From positions 310,001 through 374,000 of the forward strand of contig NZ_JACFYZ010000004.1 in NCBI RefSeq assembly GCF_015712065.1: a DNA stretch of 64,000 nt. Reading direction: 5' to 3'. The notes under the pieces were generated by a model. It did not search any database. It saw nothing but the letters and a program-made list of their open reading frames with translations, and was not told the origin of the DNA. The translations under genes were made by a program, and so were the position numbers. Of the stretch, positions 51,172 through 60,391 are shown piece by piece. This DNA is from Ectopseudomonas chengduensis. GTDB lineage: Bacteria; Pseudomonadota; Gammaproteobacteria; Pseudomonadales; Pseudomonadaceae. Positions within the stretch are counted from its first letter, which is position 1; the number at the start of each line of letters is the position of its first letter.

Positions 51172-51871
51172 ACTGAAACTGCCGCCAGGCGTGCAGGCTT
51201 GCCCGCACGATGGTGCCGAGCAACTGGCTCAGGCCTTGGCCGTGCGTGTGGCCGATGCGTTGCGCCAGGCCATAGCCAGTCGCGGCCAGGCCACCCTGGT
51301 GGTGTCCGGCGGTCGCAGCCCGGTGCCGTTCTTCGAGGCGCTGGCGCAGCAGGCGTTGCCCTGGGCGCAGGTGCTGGTCAGCCTGGCCGATGAACGCTGG
51401 GTGCCGGTCAATCACGCCGGCAGCAACGAGGCACTGGTGCGCCGTCATCTGCTGCGTGGTGCGGCCGCCGAAGCCCGTTTTCTCAGCCTCTACCAGGTTG
51501 CCGGCAACCTCGAACAGGCGGCCGAGCTGGCTGATGCCGCGGTCGCCGAACTGGCGCCTATAGACGTGCTGATTTTGGGCATGGGCGATGACGGTCATAC
51601 CGCCTCGCTGTTCCCGCATAGCCCCAATCTGCACCAGGCGTTGCAGCCGGACTGCGCGCGCCGCGTGCTGCCGATGCTTGCCCCGAGCGAGCCGATGCAA
51701 CGCCTGACCCTGACCCTGCCGATGCTGACCAGCGCACGCCTGCCGCTGCTGGCGATCCAGGGCCAGGCGAAATTGAACGTCCTGACTAAGGCGCTGATGC
51801 CCGGTGAGATCGCCCAACTGCCGATCCGCGCCTTCCTCAATTCCTCTCTTGAAATCCATTGGTGCCCCTGA
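51158..51871 (+). CDS. pgl: 6-phosphogluconolactonase
   Basis: A 237-residue DevB-type lactonase that opens the lactone made by Zwf. Marks: [40 protein letters not shown] and [20 protein letters not shown], the last with the catalytic His. AGGAG 5 bases before ATG 51158 lies within the end of zwf, so the two genes are coupled by a 14-base overlap. One base separates its stop from the eda start codon. Confidence 0.95.
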
Positions 51872-51872
51872 C

Positions 51873-52544
51873 ATGACCAGCCTCGACCAAGGCCAGCGCG
51901 CGCGCATGGCCGACAAAATCGCCGAGATCGACCGCATCTGCGCGCAGGCGCGGATCATGCCGGTGATCACCATCGCCCGTGAGGCGGACATCCTGCCGTT
52001 GGCCGACGCCCTGGCCGCCGGTGGCCTACGTGTGCTGGAAGTGACGTTGCGCTCGGAGCATGGCCTGGAGGCGATTCGTCGGCTGCGTGCCGAGCGTCCC
52101 GAACTCTGTGTCGGTGCCGGTACCGTATTGGATGAAGACATGCTCGCGGCGGCGACCGCGGCCGGTGCACAGTTCATCGTCACGCCGGGCAGCACGCGCG
52201 AGCTGTTGCTGGCCGCTCTGGATAACCCACTACCACTGCTGCCCGGCGTGAGCAGCGCGTCGGAACTGATGGTCGGCTACGCCCTCGGTTATCGCCGCTT
52301 CAAGCTGTTCCCGGCGGAGATCTGCGGTGGCGTCGCGGCGCTCAAGGCGCTGGCCGGGCCTTTCGGCGGGGTGCGCTTCTGCCCCACCGGTGGCATCACC
52401 CCGGACAACCTGCAGCGCTATATGGCGCAGCCCAATGTCATGTGCGTGGGCGGCACCTGGATGTTCCAGCGCGAGTGGGTGGAAAACAGCGATTGGGCAC
52501 GCATCCAGCAATGCAGCGTCGAGGCGCTGCAGCTGCTTGGCTGA
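51873..52544 (+). CDS. eda: KDPG aldolase
   Basis: A 223-residue aldolase of the Entner-Doudoroff pathway that splits 2-keto-3-deoxy-6-phosphogluconate into pyruvate and glyceraldehyde-3-phosphate. Marks: IMPVITIAREADILPLADAL, LEVTLRSEHGLEAI with the catalytic Glu, VGAGTVLDEDM, FIVTPGSTRELL and the Schiff-base Lys in RFKLFPAEICGG. Translation is probably coupled to pgl, as no clear ribosome-binding site precedes the ATG. A later in-frame Met (MADKIAEI) is an alternative start. It ends the zwf operon. Confidence 0.95.
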   Translation: MTSLDQGQRARMADKIAEIDRICAQARIMPVITIAREADILPLADALAAGGLRVLEVTLRSEHGLEAIRRLRAERPELCVGAGTVLDEDMLAAATAAGAQFIVTPGSTRELLLAALDNPLPLLPGVSSASELMVGYALGYRRFKLFPAEICGGVAALKALAGPFGGVRFCPTGGITPDNLQRYMAQPNVMCVGGTWMFQREWVENSDWARIQQCSVEALQLLG

Positions 52545-52709
52545 TGCGCGTGTGGCGCCGCTGATGGTGGCGGCGCCGCTGCAGAATGTCGCACCCGCTT
52601 AAAATCTGTGCCGTAGTGGTCGCTTGGTACGTCAGCTGATCCCTTGTGCTGGCTTCAACAAAAACAATTCTCCAGCGAAACCTGAAACATCCGCAGTTGG
52701 AGAATTGTC

Positions 52710-54632
52710 ATGAACACCTGGTTCGCTAATCTCAGCGTTACCCGCAAACTCGCGCTCGGCTTCGGCCTGGTGCTGGTGCTTACCCTGGCTCTGGCCTGGA
52801 CCGCCTGGAGCGGCCTGGGCAGCGTGATCCAGCGCAGCACCTGGATGAGCGAGATCACCCAGCTCAACGCAACGCTGACCAACCTGCGTATCGCCCGCCT
52901 GCAGTTCATGCTGGCAAAGGGCGACGCCGCCAGCACCGAGCGTCTGCTGACCAACCTGAACCTCTATCTCGAGCAGCAGAAGAAGCTGCTGGGGACCTTC
53001 ACCAATCCGGTCAACGTCAAGCTGCTGCAGGAGCAGGACCGCTACAACCAGGATTACCAGCGCTCACTAGCGGGTATGCGTGCAGCCTACACGGCCGCCG
53101 AGCAGGCACGTGGCCAGGTCAGTAGCGAAGACCAGCAGCTGAGCGAACTGCTGGGCGCGATGCGACGCAGCGTGGAGCTGCTGCCGGAATACGACGGTCG
53201 TCGCTTCGAGCAGCTGCAGGCCTTGACGCTCACTCATGGCGAGCTGTTGCGTCTACGTTATCTGCTTGAGCGTTATGAAAGCGCAGCCGATGCCCAGACC
53301 GAGCAGGCCCTTGCCGAGCGCATCGGCACTGCCCGCGCCAGCCTCGCTGCACTGGAGCAGGTTTTCGGTAGCGCCCAGCAGGATGCTGTGCAGCGGATCT
53401 CCACTGCGCTCGGCCAGTTCGAGCAGACGGTGCAGGCGTTCAAGGCCGCCACTGCCGATATCGCCCGTACCCGTCAGGAAATGACCGATCAGCAGGGCGA
53501 AATCGTCCGTATCAGCGAGACGCTATACAAGTTCCAGATGGAGCGCATGGCCATCGAAAGTGCCCAGGCGCGTAGTCTGCAGATCGGCGCCACGCTGCTG
53601 GCCCTGCTGTTCGGCGTTCTGGCTGCCTGGATCATCACCCGTCAGATCACCCGCCCATTGCAGGACACCCTGGGTGCGGTGCAGCGCATTGCCGATGGCG
53701 ACCTGACCGCCAGCGTGCGGGTCGATCGCCGCGACGAGATGGGCCAACTGCAGCAGGGCATCCAGCACATGGCCACGACCCTGCGCGAGCTGATCGGCGG
53801 CATCCGCGACAGCGTCACCCAGATCGCCAGCGCCGCCGAAGAGCTGTCGGCGGTTACCGAACAGACCAGCGCTGGCGCCAACAGCCAGAAGAGCGAGACC
53901 GACCAGGTGGCCACCGCCATGCATGAGATGTCCGCCACCGTGCAGGAAGTGGCGCGCAACGCCGAGCAGGCCTCGCAGGCGGCCAACGACGCGGACGGCC
54001 AGGCGCGCCTGGGCGACCAGGTAGTGGCCGAGGTGATTTCGCAGATCGAGCGCCTGGCTGCAGAAGTCGGGCGCTCCTCCGAGGCGATGACCGGGCTGCA
54101 GCAGGAAAGCGACAAGATCGGCAGCGTGATGGACGTGATCAAGTCGGTAGCCGAGCAGACCAACCTGTTGGCGCTCAACGCCGCCATCGAGGCTGCGCGT
54201 GCCGGTGAAGCGGGGCGCGGTTTTGCCGTGGTCGCCGACGAGGTGCGCGGCCTGGCGCAGCGCACGCAGAAATCCACCGAGGAGATCGAGGCGCTGATCG
54301 CCGGCTTGCAGAGCGGTACCCAGCAGGTCGCCGCGGTGATGCGCAACAGCCGTAACCTCACCGACAGCAGCGTCGAGCTGACGCGCAAGGCCGGCGACTC
54401 GCTGGGCAGCATCACCCTCGCGGTGTCCAACATCCAGTCGATGAACCAGCAGATCGCCGCCGCTGCGGAAGAGCAGAGCGCCGTGGCCGAGGAGATCAGC
54501 CGCAGCATCCTCAGCGTGCGCGATGTATCCGAGCAGACCGCCACTGCCAGCGACGAAACGGCCAAATCCTCGGCCGAGCTGGCGCGCCTGGGCGGCCAGC
54601 TGCAGTCCATGGTCAGCCGCTTCCGCGTTTGA
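52710..54632 (+). CDS. Methyl-accepting chemotaxis protein, HBM-type sensor
   Basis: A 640-residue chemoreceptor. First helix at about 13-30, a long all-helical periplasmic region of about 260 residues, second helix near 290-312, a HAMP domain ([20 protein letters not shown]), then the cytoplasmic signalling part with the strictly conserved tip [19 protein letters not shown] and [12 protein letters not shown]. The sensor length and helical make-up fit the helical bimodular (HBM) class, whose known members such as McpS detect TCA-cycle intermediates. It ends SMVSRFRV with no CheR-binding pentapeptide. GGAGAATTGTC before ATG. Confidence 0.9.
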   Translation: MNTWFANLSVTRKLALGFGLVLVLTLALAWTAWSGLGSVIQRSTWMSEITQLNATLTNLRIARLQFMLAKGDAASTERLLTNLNLYLEQQKKLLGTFTNPVNVKLLQEQDRYNQDYQRSLAGMRAAYTAAEQARGQVSSEDQQLSELLGAMRRSVELLPEYDGRRFEQLQALTLTHGELLRLRYLLERYESAADAQTEQALAERIGTARASLAALEQVFGSAQQDAVQRISTALGQFEQTVQAFKAATADIARTRQEMTDQQGEIVRISETLYKFQMERMAIESAQARSLQIGATLLALLFGVLAAWIITRQITRPLQDTLGAVQRIADGDLTASVRVDRRDEMGQLQQGIQHMATTLRELIGGIRDSVTQIASAAEELSAVTEQTSAGANSQKSETDQVATAMHEMSATVQEVARNAEQASQAANDADGQARLGDQVVAEVISQIERLAAEVGRSSEAMTGLQQESDKIGSVMDVIKSVAEQTNLLALNAAIEAARAGEAGRGFAVVADEVRGLAQRTQKSTEEIEALIAGLQSGTQQVAAVMRNSRNLTDSSVELTRKAGDSLGSITLAVSNIQSMNQQIAAAAEEQSAVAEEISRSILSVRDVSEQTATASDETAKSSAELARLGGQLQSMVSRFRV

Positions 54633-54646
54633 TTTGAGTTGGAGCC

Positions 54647-54710
54647 GGTGCGCGCGGCGCACCCTACGAGAATTACGCTGTTCAAACCGTAGGGTGCGCC
54701 GCGCGCACCG
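54647..54710. repeat. REP pair, left flank of transposase gene
   Basis: Inverted copies 54647-54668 (GGTGCGCGCGGCGCACC) and 54688-54710 (CGTAGGGTGCGCCGCGCGC). They are 44 bases upstream of the transposase gene. They match the dispersed pairs at 6597, 43658 and 44724. Confidence 0.9.
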
Positions 54711-54753
54711 CCGACTATCCTGAATCTGCTGGCAAGAATTCAGGAGACAAGGA

Positions 54754-55287
54754 ATGTCCAACTACCGCCGCGCTCGCGATGCGGGCGCCTGCTATTTCTT
54801 CACGCTGGTCAGCCACCAGCGTCGCCCGGTGCTGACCGAAGCGCCATTGCGCGCAGCCTTGCGCCGTGCCATCGAACGAGTCCGTTTACACCGTCCCTTC
54901 ATCATCGAAGGTTGGATACTGCTGCCCGATCATCTGCATTGTGTCTGGCGTCTGCCTGAAGGGGATGCAGATTTTGGCTCACGCTGGTCGATGATCAAGC
55001 GCCTGACTTCTCAGGCCTTGCCGGGGTTCGGTTCGATCAGTTTGAGTCGCAGTTTGCGTCGTGAGTCAGGGCTGTGGCAGCGGCGCTTCTGGGAGCACCG
55101 TATTCGTGATGAAGGCGATTACCAGCGGCATATGGATTACCTGCATTTCAATCCAGTGAAGCATGGCTTGGTCGAACGCGTGGCAGATTGGCCGTGGTCG
55201 AGCTTTCATCGTTTGGTGAAGGAGGGTGTGTATCCAGCGGATTGGGGTAGCGATGCCAAAACGGGTGACGGTGAGTACGGTGAATGA
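54754..55287 (+). CDS. REP-associated tyrosine transposase (RAYT)
   Basis: A 177-residue single-copy-type transposase of the IS200/IS605-related Y1 group. It has the metal-binding HUH-like motif DHLHCVWRLP (His60 and His62), WILLPDHLHC before it, and the catalytic Tyr129 in HMDYLHFNPVKHGLVE, followed by WPWSSFHRLV. Such enzymes are domesticated and move or maintain REP sequences. The gene is flanked by GGTGCGC-family REPs on both sides, forming a REPtron. CAGGAG 10 bases before the ATG. Its intact motifs suggest activity. Confidence 0.92.
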   Translation: MSNYRRARDAGACYFFTLVSHQRRPVLTEAPLRAALRRAIERVRLHRPFIIEGWILLPDHLHCVWRLPEGDADFGSRWSMIKRLTSQALPGFGSISLSRSLRRESGLWQRRFWEHRIRDEGDYQRHMDYLHFNPVKHGLVERVADWPWSSFHRLVKEGVYPADWGSDAKTGDGEYGE

Positions 55288-55290
55288 CGC

Positions 55291-55352
55291 GGTGCGCACG
55301 GCCTAGGCGGCCCCGCGACACCCTACGGCTTAAGCGGCGTCCGCGCGCACCG
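55291..55352. repeat. Degenerate REP units, right flank of transposase gene
   Basis: GGTGCGCACGGCC at 55291, CACCCTACGG near 55318 and CCGCGCGCACCG ending 55352 are broken copies of the left-flank family, with an inserted GCCTAGGCGGCC. They start 4 bases after the transposase stop. Confidence 0.7.
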
Positions 55353-55482
55353 ACTTTTTTCAATGTGCCTGTCGATTCTTCCGTCGCCCATTCGACTACT
55401 GCATAGAACCCCGCCCTGGGTTCACTGTCAGCCGTAGGGAGACACCCTGCGCGCGACTTCGACTCGAACAAGGAGAAAGGCG

Positions 55483-55917
55483 ATGCGTTTCATGGTGATT
55501 GTCAAAGCGACGGCCGATTCCGAAGCCGGTGTGATGCCCAGTGAAGAGCTGCTGACGGCCATGGGCCGTTACAACGAAGAGCTGGCGGCCGCTGGCGTGA
55601 TTCAGGCTGCCGAAGGTCTGCACCCCAGCTCCAGAGGCGCGCGGGTGCGGTTTTCCGGGGCGCAGCGCTCGGTGATCGACGGCCCATTCATGGAGACCAA
55701 GGAGCTGGTGGCTGGTTTCTGGATCTTTCAGTGTGAGTCGCTGCAAGCCTGCATCGACTGGGTCAAGCGTTGCCCCAACCCCATGCCTGGCGAATCCGAT
55801 ATCGAGATTCGGCAGATCTTCGAGGCCGAGGATTTCGGCGCCGAGTTCACCCCCGAGCTGCGTGAGCAGGAAGACCGTATTCGCGCGCGCATGAGCAGTG
55901 AAAATCAAGGAGAGTAA
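55483..55917 (+). CDS. YciI/DGPF-domain protein
   Basis: A 144-residue protein of the YCII-related (DGPF) family: MRFMVIVKATADSEAGVMPS, EELAAAGVIQAAEGLHPSSR and VIDGPFMETKELVAGFWIFQ, with the DGPF motif as DGPF itself. Such proteins are often fused to, or encoded beside, ECF sigma factors or glyoxalase-like genes. The function is unknown. AAGGAGAAAGG before the ATG is strong. Its stop overlaps the next start codon (TAATG), so the two genes form an operon. Confidence 0.87.
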   Translation: MRFMVIVKATADSEAGVMPSEELLTAMGRYNEELAAAGVIQAAEGLHPSSRGARVRFSGAQRSVIDGPFMETKELVAGFWIFQCESLQACIDWVKRCPNPMPGESDIEIRQIFEAEDFGAEFTPELREQEDRIRARMSSENQGE

Positions 55918-56339
55918 TGATGAAGATGCATGCCTATCTGATGTTCGATGGCCAGTGCGAGGCCGCCTTCAACCGCTACGCCGAGGTCTTCGGCGGTAAG
56001 CTGGAAATGATGCGCTACGCTGACAGCCCCGAGGACATGGAGGTTCCGGCCGAGTACCTGCAGCGTGTCATGCACGTCTGCCTGACCGTCGGCGATCAGT
56101 TGCTGATGGCATCCGACAATCTGCCGCAGTACCCCTATGAGGGGATCAAGGGGTGTTCCGTTTCCCTGCAGGTGGACAACGTGCCGGAGGCCGAGCGCCT
56201 GTACGAGGCATTATCAGCCGGCGGTTCGGTGCAGATGGAGCTGCAGGCGACCTTCTGGGCAACCCGCTTCGCCATGCTTACCGACCGTTTCGGCGTGTCC
56301 TGGATGATCAACTGCATGGTCGATAGCCAGCAGGGTTGA
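55917..56339 (+). CDS. VOC/PhnB-like glyoxalase-fold protein
   Basis: A 140-residue vicinal-oxygen-chelate protein of the PhnB-like group: MHAYLMFDGQCEAAFNRYAE, VFGGKLEMMRYADSP, VMHVCLTVGDQLLMASDN and ATFWATRFAMLTDRFGVSWM. The family pattern F-NG-EA-FY-VFGG is clear. PhnB itself has no proven activity. It starts in the stop codon of the YciI-like gene. The pair may work on a common small molecule, which is inference. A second Met directly follows the first. Confidence 0.88.
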   Translation: MMKMHAYLMFDGQCEAAFNRYAEVFGGKLEMMRYADSPEDMEVPAEYLQRVMHVCLTVGDQLLMASDNLPQYPYEGIKGCSVSLQVDNVPEAERLYEALSAGGSVQMELQATFWATRFAMLTDRFGVSWMINCMVDSQQG

Positions 56340-56424
56340 CGGCGAGTTTCTCGGCAAACGTAGCCCGGATGAAATCCGGGGAGACGAGACTGCGCCTTCG
56401 CGACTGAAACGGAGTGCCGCCCAG

Positions 56425-56475
56425 CCGCTCCTACGGCCTGATTGGTCTGTAGGAGCGGCTTCAGCCGCGAAGAGC
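56425..56475. repeat. REP pair, CCGCTCCTAC family
   Basis: CCGCTCCTAC at 56425 and GTAGGAGCGGCTTCAGCCGC from 56448, an inverted pair at the 3' end of the ggpPS-like gene. A lone GTAGCCCGGATGAAATCCGG unit lies near 56361. Confidence 0.8.
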
Positions 56476-56478
56476 TTT

Positions 56479-58737
56479 CTAGCTCACCAGCGTCAGCGGC
56501 TCGGGCTCTTCCTGTACTTGCACGCCCGCGAGGAACTCCTCGCCCCAGCGGCGAATGTCGTTGTAGCAGACGATATCGAACAGCTCGCGCAGGCGCGCCT
56601 GGGCCTCGCTCTTGGGCAGGTTCAGCGCCAGGTAGCAGGTCTGCGCCAGATCGGCCGGATCATGCGGGTTGGTCAGCAGCGCACCCTTGAGCTCGGCCGC
56701 CGCGCCGGCGAACTCCGACAGCACCAGCACGCCACGTCCGCCGAGCAGACCTTGCGCTGCGACGAACTCCTTGGCTACCAGGTTGAGGCCGTCACGTAGC
56801 GGGGTGATCCACATGACATCAGCCATGGCGTACCAGGCGCTGACTTCCTCGAAGGGCAGGCTGCGGAAGAAGAACTGCAGCGGCGTCCAGCCGATGCGGG
56901 CGAAACGGCCGTTGATGCGACCGACTGCCTGTTCGATCTGCGTTTGCAGTTCGTCGTACACCCTCATCTCGCGCGCTGCCGGTACGCACACGGTGACCAG
57001 GGTGACCTTGCCGATCAGCTCGGGGTTATCGGCCAGCAGGCGCTCGTAGGCGTTGAGCTTTTCCAGAATGCCCTTGGTGTAATCGAGGCGCTCGACCGAG
57101 AGGATCAGCTTCACGCCTTTCATTTCCTCGCGCAACTGGCCCATCAGCTCCTTGATCTTCGGCGCTTCCAGCGCATTGCGTACGCGGTCGATATCCAGCC
57201 CGACCGGGTGCGCGCCGAGCTTGACCTGGCGCGTGCCGGTATCCAGCGCGGTGGTCATGCGCTCCAGGCCCACGGCGCAGCCATAGGTGATGAAGCGCGG
57301 CGCGCAGCTCTGCCGCTCCAGCGTCTTGAGCGGGAACACGCCGCGGGCGACGTCGACGAAGTTCTCCACCTGACGTGGAATATGAAAACCGATGTAGTCG
57401 CACTGCAGCAGGCTGCCGATGATCTGCCGACGCCACGGCAGCACGTTGAAGACATCCGCGGAGGGAAAGTAGGTGTGGTGGAAGAACGCGATGCGCAGGT
57501 CCGGGCGCAGCTCGCGCAGGTAGGCCGGCACCATCCACAGGTTGTAGTCGTGTAGCCACACGATGGCGCCTTCGGCGGCCTCCAGCGCGGTGCGTTCGGC
57601 GAAGGCGCGGTTGACCTTGAGGAACACCTGCCAGTCGTCCTCGTTGAATATCGCGCGTTCCCAGAACGTATGCAGGGTTGGCCAGAAGGCTTCCTTGGAG
57701 AAGCGCTTGTAGAAGATGTCGACTTCTTCCTTGCTCAGCTTGACCCGCGCCGCAGTCAGTTTGGGATAACGCTCGGCGTCCACCGTGGTGTGGCTGTCGA
57801 ACGGCTCGTCGCCGTCCTCGTGTACGGCCCAGGCCACCCAGGAGCCGGGACGGCCATCGCCGAAGAAGCTGAGCAGGGTGGGGATGATGCCGTTGGGCGA
57901 GGTCGGGCGGCGACGCTGCAGCTTGCCGGCGGCATTGCGGTATTCCTCATAAGGCAGGCGGTGATAGACCATCACCAGCTCGGCCTTGCCTGGTTGCGCG
58001 GCCTGGCGGCGTTCGGCTGCGATGCCGTGCTCGCCGAGAAAACCGAAATGGGCGAAGGCTTCGAGAATGCCGCCGCAGCCAGGGCGGCTGGCATGCAGAG
58101 TGCGCGAGTGGTTGGCGGTGGCTTCCAGCAGCGCAGTTTCCGATTGACCGACGCACACTCCGTGGAAGCTGGCGCTGAGCATGGACAGGTCATTGAGCGT
58201 GTCGCCGGCTGCCAGTACCTGATCGTGGCTCAGCTCCAGCCAGTCGGCCAGGGCCTGCAAACTGCTGCCCTTGTTCACGCCCTTGGGCAGGAAGTCCAGG
58301 TACAGCTCGGCGGAGTACAGCAGGTCGCAACCCAGCTCATCGGCGATCTCGCGCAGTGCCGGGTTGGCCGCCTGTTCAGGCGTGCAGAAGTAGGAGCAGC
58401 GCCGTGCCTGCGGCACGTCCTGACGCTCCAGGCCGAACGGCTCGATGACGCTGGCTACCTGGGTTTCGCCGGGCCAGCGGGCATCGACCACACTCTGCAG
58501 CGGCTGGATCGGCTGCAGGCTGTCGCCATGCACCAGGGTCGCGCCGACGTCGGCGATGATGTAGTCCGGCTGCGGCAGCGTCGGGTCGGCCAGCAGCGGC
58601 AGCACCGCCTCCAGGCTGCGCCCGGTGACATAGGCGAGCTTGATCTCGGGGTGGGCGGCGATGGTCTGGTAGAGGCTCAGGCGATCTTCGGGATCGCCAG
58701 CGAGAAAGGTTCCATCCAGGTCGGTGGCTAATAGCAT
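56479..58737 (-). CDS. ggpPS: Fused glucosylglycerol-phosphate phosphatase/synthase
   Basis: A 752-residue protein. The N-terminal 255 residues are a HAD phosphatase: MLLATDLDGTFLAGDPEDRL, AYVTGRSLEAV, LPKGVNKGSSLQALADWLEL and AAGDTLNDLSML. The remainder is a GT20 glycosyltransferase like trehalose-phosphate synthase: VWLHDYNLWMVPAYLRELRP, FFHHTYFPSADVFNVLPWRR, LDYTKGILEKLNAYERLLAD and ITPLRDGLNLVAKEFVAAQ. The phosphatase-first order is that of ggpPS, which makes the osmolyte glucosylglycerol in salt-tolerant Pseudomonas and Stenotrophomonas. A trehalose-making OtsBA fusion is the alternative. GGAGAAAC 8 bases before ATG. Confidence 0.8.
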   Translation of the reverse strand: MLLATDLDGTFLAGDPEDRLSLYQTIAAHPEIKLAYVTGRSLEAVLPLLADPTLPQPDYIIADVGATLVHGDSLQPIQPLQSVVDARWPGETQVASVIEPFGLERQDVPQARRCSYFCTPEQAANPALREIADELGCDLLYSAELYLDFLPKGVNKGSSLQALADWLELSHDQVLAAGDTLNDLSMLSASFHGVCVGQSETALLEATANHSRTLHASRPGCGGILEAFAHFGFLGEHGIAAERRQAAQPGKAELVMVYHRLPYEEYRNAAGKLQRRRPTSPNGIIPTLLSFFGDGRPGSWVAWAVHEDGDEPFDSHTTVDAERYPKLTAARVKLSKEEVDIFYKRFSKEAFWPTLHTFWERAIFNEDDWQVFLKVNRAFAERTALEAAEGAIVWLHDYNLWMVPAYLRELRPDLRIAFFHHTYFPSADVFNVLPWRRQIIGSLLQCDYIGFHIPRQVENFVDVARGVFPLKTLERQSCAPRFITYGCAVGLERMTTALDTGTRQVKLGAHPVGLDIDRVRNALEAPKIKELMGQLREEMKGVKLILSVERLDYTKGILEKLNAYERLLADNPELIGKVTLVTVCVPAAREMRVYDELQTQIEQAVGRINGRFARIGWTPLQFFFRSLPFEEVSAWYAMADVMWITPLRDGLNLVAKEFVAAQGLLGGRGVLVLSEFAGAAAELKGALLTNPHDPADLAQTCYLALNLPKSEAQARLRELFDIVCYNDIRRWGEEFLAGVQVQEEPEPLTLVS

Positions 58738-58847
58738 CGTTGTTTCTCCAGAAGTGGCCGCTGCGGCTCGGCGCGAATGCGAGCGGCCGACGGGCCGGGT
58801 TTCTGGCTGCTTGGGGTAGGCTCAAGGCCTTGCCGAAACAGCCTTTA

Positions 58848-58989
58848 AGAACCCGTCCAAAGACTGCTGCGCGTCGGCCATGCTGCGTTGAAGTCGAGCT
58901 CAGAATGCTCATTTACAGCACGTAAACTCCGCTTCTTCGCTCGACTTCGCCTTGCCTGGCTCTAGCTCGCGAGTCTTTGAACAGGTTCT
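58848..58989 (-). repeat. Structured dispersed repeat, copy 2
   Basis: A 142-base element with outer arms 58848-58865 and 58972-58989 (18 bases, two mismatches that become G-U pairs on the minus strand), inner arms GAAGTCGAGC (58890-58899) and GCTCGACTTC (58939-58948), and a centre TTTAC-AGCAC-GTAAA shared with copy 1 at 9643. It lies just beyond the 3' end of the MFS gene. Confidence 0.85.
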
Positions 58990-58995
58990 ATGACT

Positions 58996-60246
58996 TCAGG
59001 ACTGAATCGTCTCCTCTGTCGATTCATGGGGCGGCGCATCGGGCATCAGCTCCAATACCGTGGGGCTGGTGCGCAGCATGGGCGTGAAGTGCGCAGCGTC
59101 GCCGCTGACCAGATCGCTGACATGGCGCAGCCGGTAAAAGGTGTAGGCGGCCAGCAGGCCGAGGGTGCAAGCGAAGTACAGCGGCAGCGCGCTGGCGCCC
59201 AACTGCTCCATCAGCAGACCGGCCAATAGCGGGCCGCACACCGAGCCGATGCCATTGACCATCAGCAAGCTGGCGGAGCCGGAGAGGATCTCGTCGCTGT
59301 GCAACTGGTCGATCAGTTGTGCGACGGCGATGGGGTAGATGGCGAAAGCCAGGCCGCCCCAGATGAAGATGGCGCCGAGCAGCAGTGGGCCGGCCGGCAG
59401 CAGGCTCATGATCAGCGCCAGGGCGACTGCCAGTATCACCACCCAGAGCAGTACCTGGCGCCGGTCGTGGCGATCCGAGTAGATACCGATGGGCCATTGC
59501 AGCAGGGCGCCGCCGAGAATGGTGGCGGTCATCAGCAGGCCGACGCCCGACGTATCGAAGCCGGCCAGGCTGGCGTAGACCGGCGCCATGCCCCAGAAGC
59601 CGCCCATGGCAAGGCCGGAGAGGCCGGCGGCGATTATCGCCAGCGGCGCGATGCTCCAGAGTTGGCGCAGGTTGCTCGGTGGTGTCTCGGGTAAGCTCGG
59701 CTGTGCCTGACGGGTGAGGGTAATGGGCATCAGTGCGGCGCTGATGAGGATGGCAGCGATGGCGAACAGGGTGAACTGTACCGGGTCGGCCAGGTGCAGC
59801 AACTGCTGGGCCAGCGCCAGGGCGCCGAGGTTGACCGCCATGTACACGGCGAACACCTGGCCGCGCTTCTCGTTGGGTGCCTGGGCGTTGAGCCAGCTCT
59901 CGATGACCATGTACAGCGTCACCAGTCCCAGACCATAGAGCACCCGCAGGCCCAGCCAGACCCAGGGATTTATCAGCAGCAGATGGAGCAGGGCAGCGAT
60001 GGCAGCCAGTGCGGCACAACAGGCGAACGCGCGAATATGCCCGATGCGCTTGACCAGCGGAGTCGCCAGCCAGGTACCGAGGAGGAACCCGACGAAGTAC
60101 CCGGACATGATCAGTCCGAGCATCGTGGTGGAGTAGCCTTCGGCGACACCACGCAGGGTCAGTAGGGTGTTGAGCAGACCATTGCCAAGCAGGAGTAACG
60201 CGACCCCGCTCAGCAATGAACTGATGGGGGCAATCAGGGACCACAT
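58996..60246 (-). CDS. MFS transporter (YcaD-like)
   Basis: A 416-residue major facilitator with twelve hydrophobic helices: LIAPISSLLSGVALLLLGNG at the start and GLIMSGYFVGFLLGTWLATP as the second helix with motif A-like residues (LVKRIGHIRAF). The sequence resembles YcaD/UMF-type sugar or metabolite exporters. The substrate is unknown. The start MWSLIAP has AGGG upstream; a longer frame to 60495 covers only AT-rich intergenic sequence. It is followed by the structured repeat and then the ggpPS-like gene on the same strand, so a role in osmolyte movement is possible but unsupported. Confidence 0.85.
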   Translation of the reverse strand: MWSLIAPISSLLSGVALLLLGNGLLNTLLTLRGVAEGYSTTMLGLIMSGYFVGFLLGTWLATPLVKRIGHIRAFACCAALAAIAALLHLLLINPWVWLGLRVLYGLGLVTLYMVIESWLNAQAPNEKRGQVFAVYMAVNLGALALAQQLLHLADPVQFTLFAIAAILISAALMPITLTRQAQPSLPETPPSNLRQLWSIAPLAIIAAGLSGLAMGGFWGMAPVYASLAGFDTSGVGLLMTATILGGALLQWPIGIYSDRHDRRQVLLWVVILAVALALIMSLLPAGPLLLGAIFIWGGLAFAIYPIAVAQLIDQLHSDEILSGSASLLMVNGIGSVCGPLLAGLLMEQLGASALPLYFACTLGLLAAYTFYRLRHVSDLVSGDAAHFTPMLRTSPTVLELMPDAPPHESTEETIQS

Positions 60247-60391
60247 GCAAACTACCCTAGGGAACTGTGCCCCTGATAGCAAGCATGAAGTACGCCATGT
60301 TTTTTGCGTTTCGTTTTTATCTATTTGATTTTTAACAGTTATTTTTACTGATGAACGGTCGTGCAATTTTCTGGCGGCAAGCGTTGCCCCA

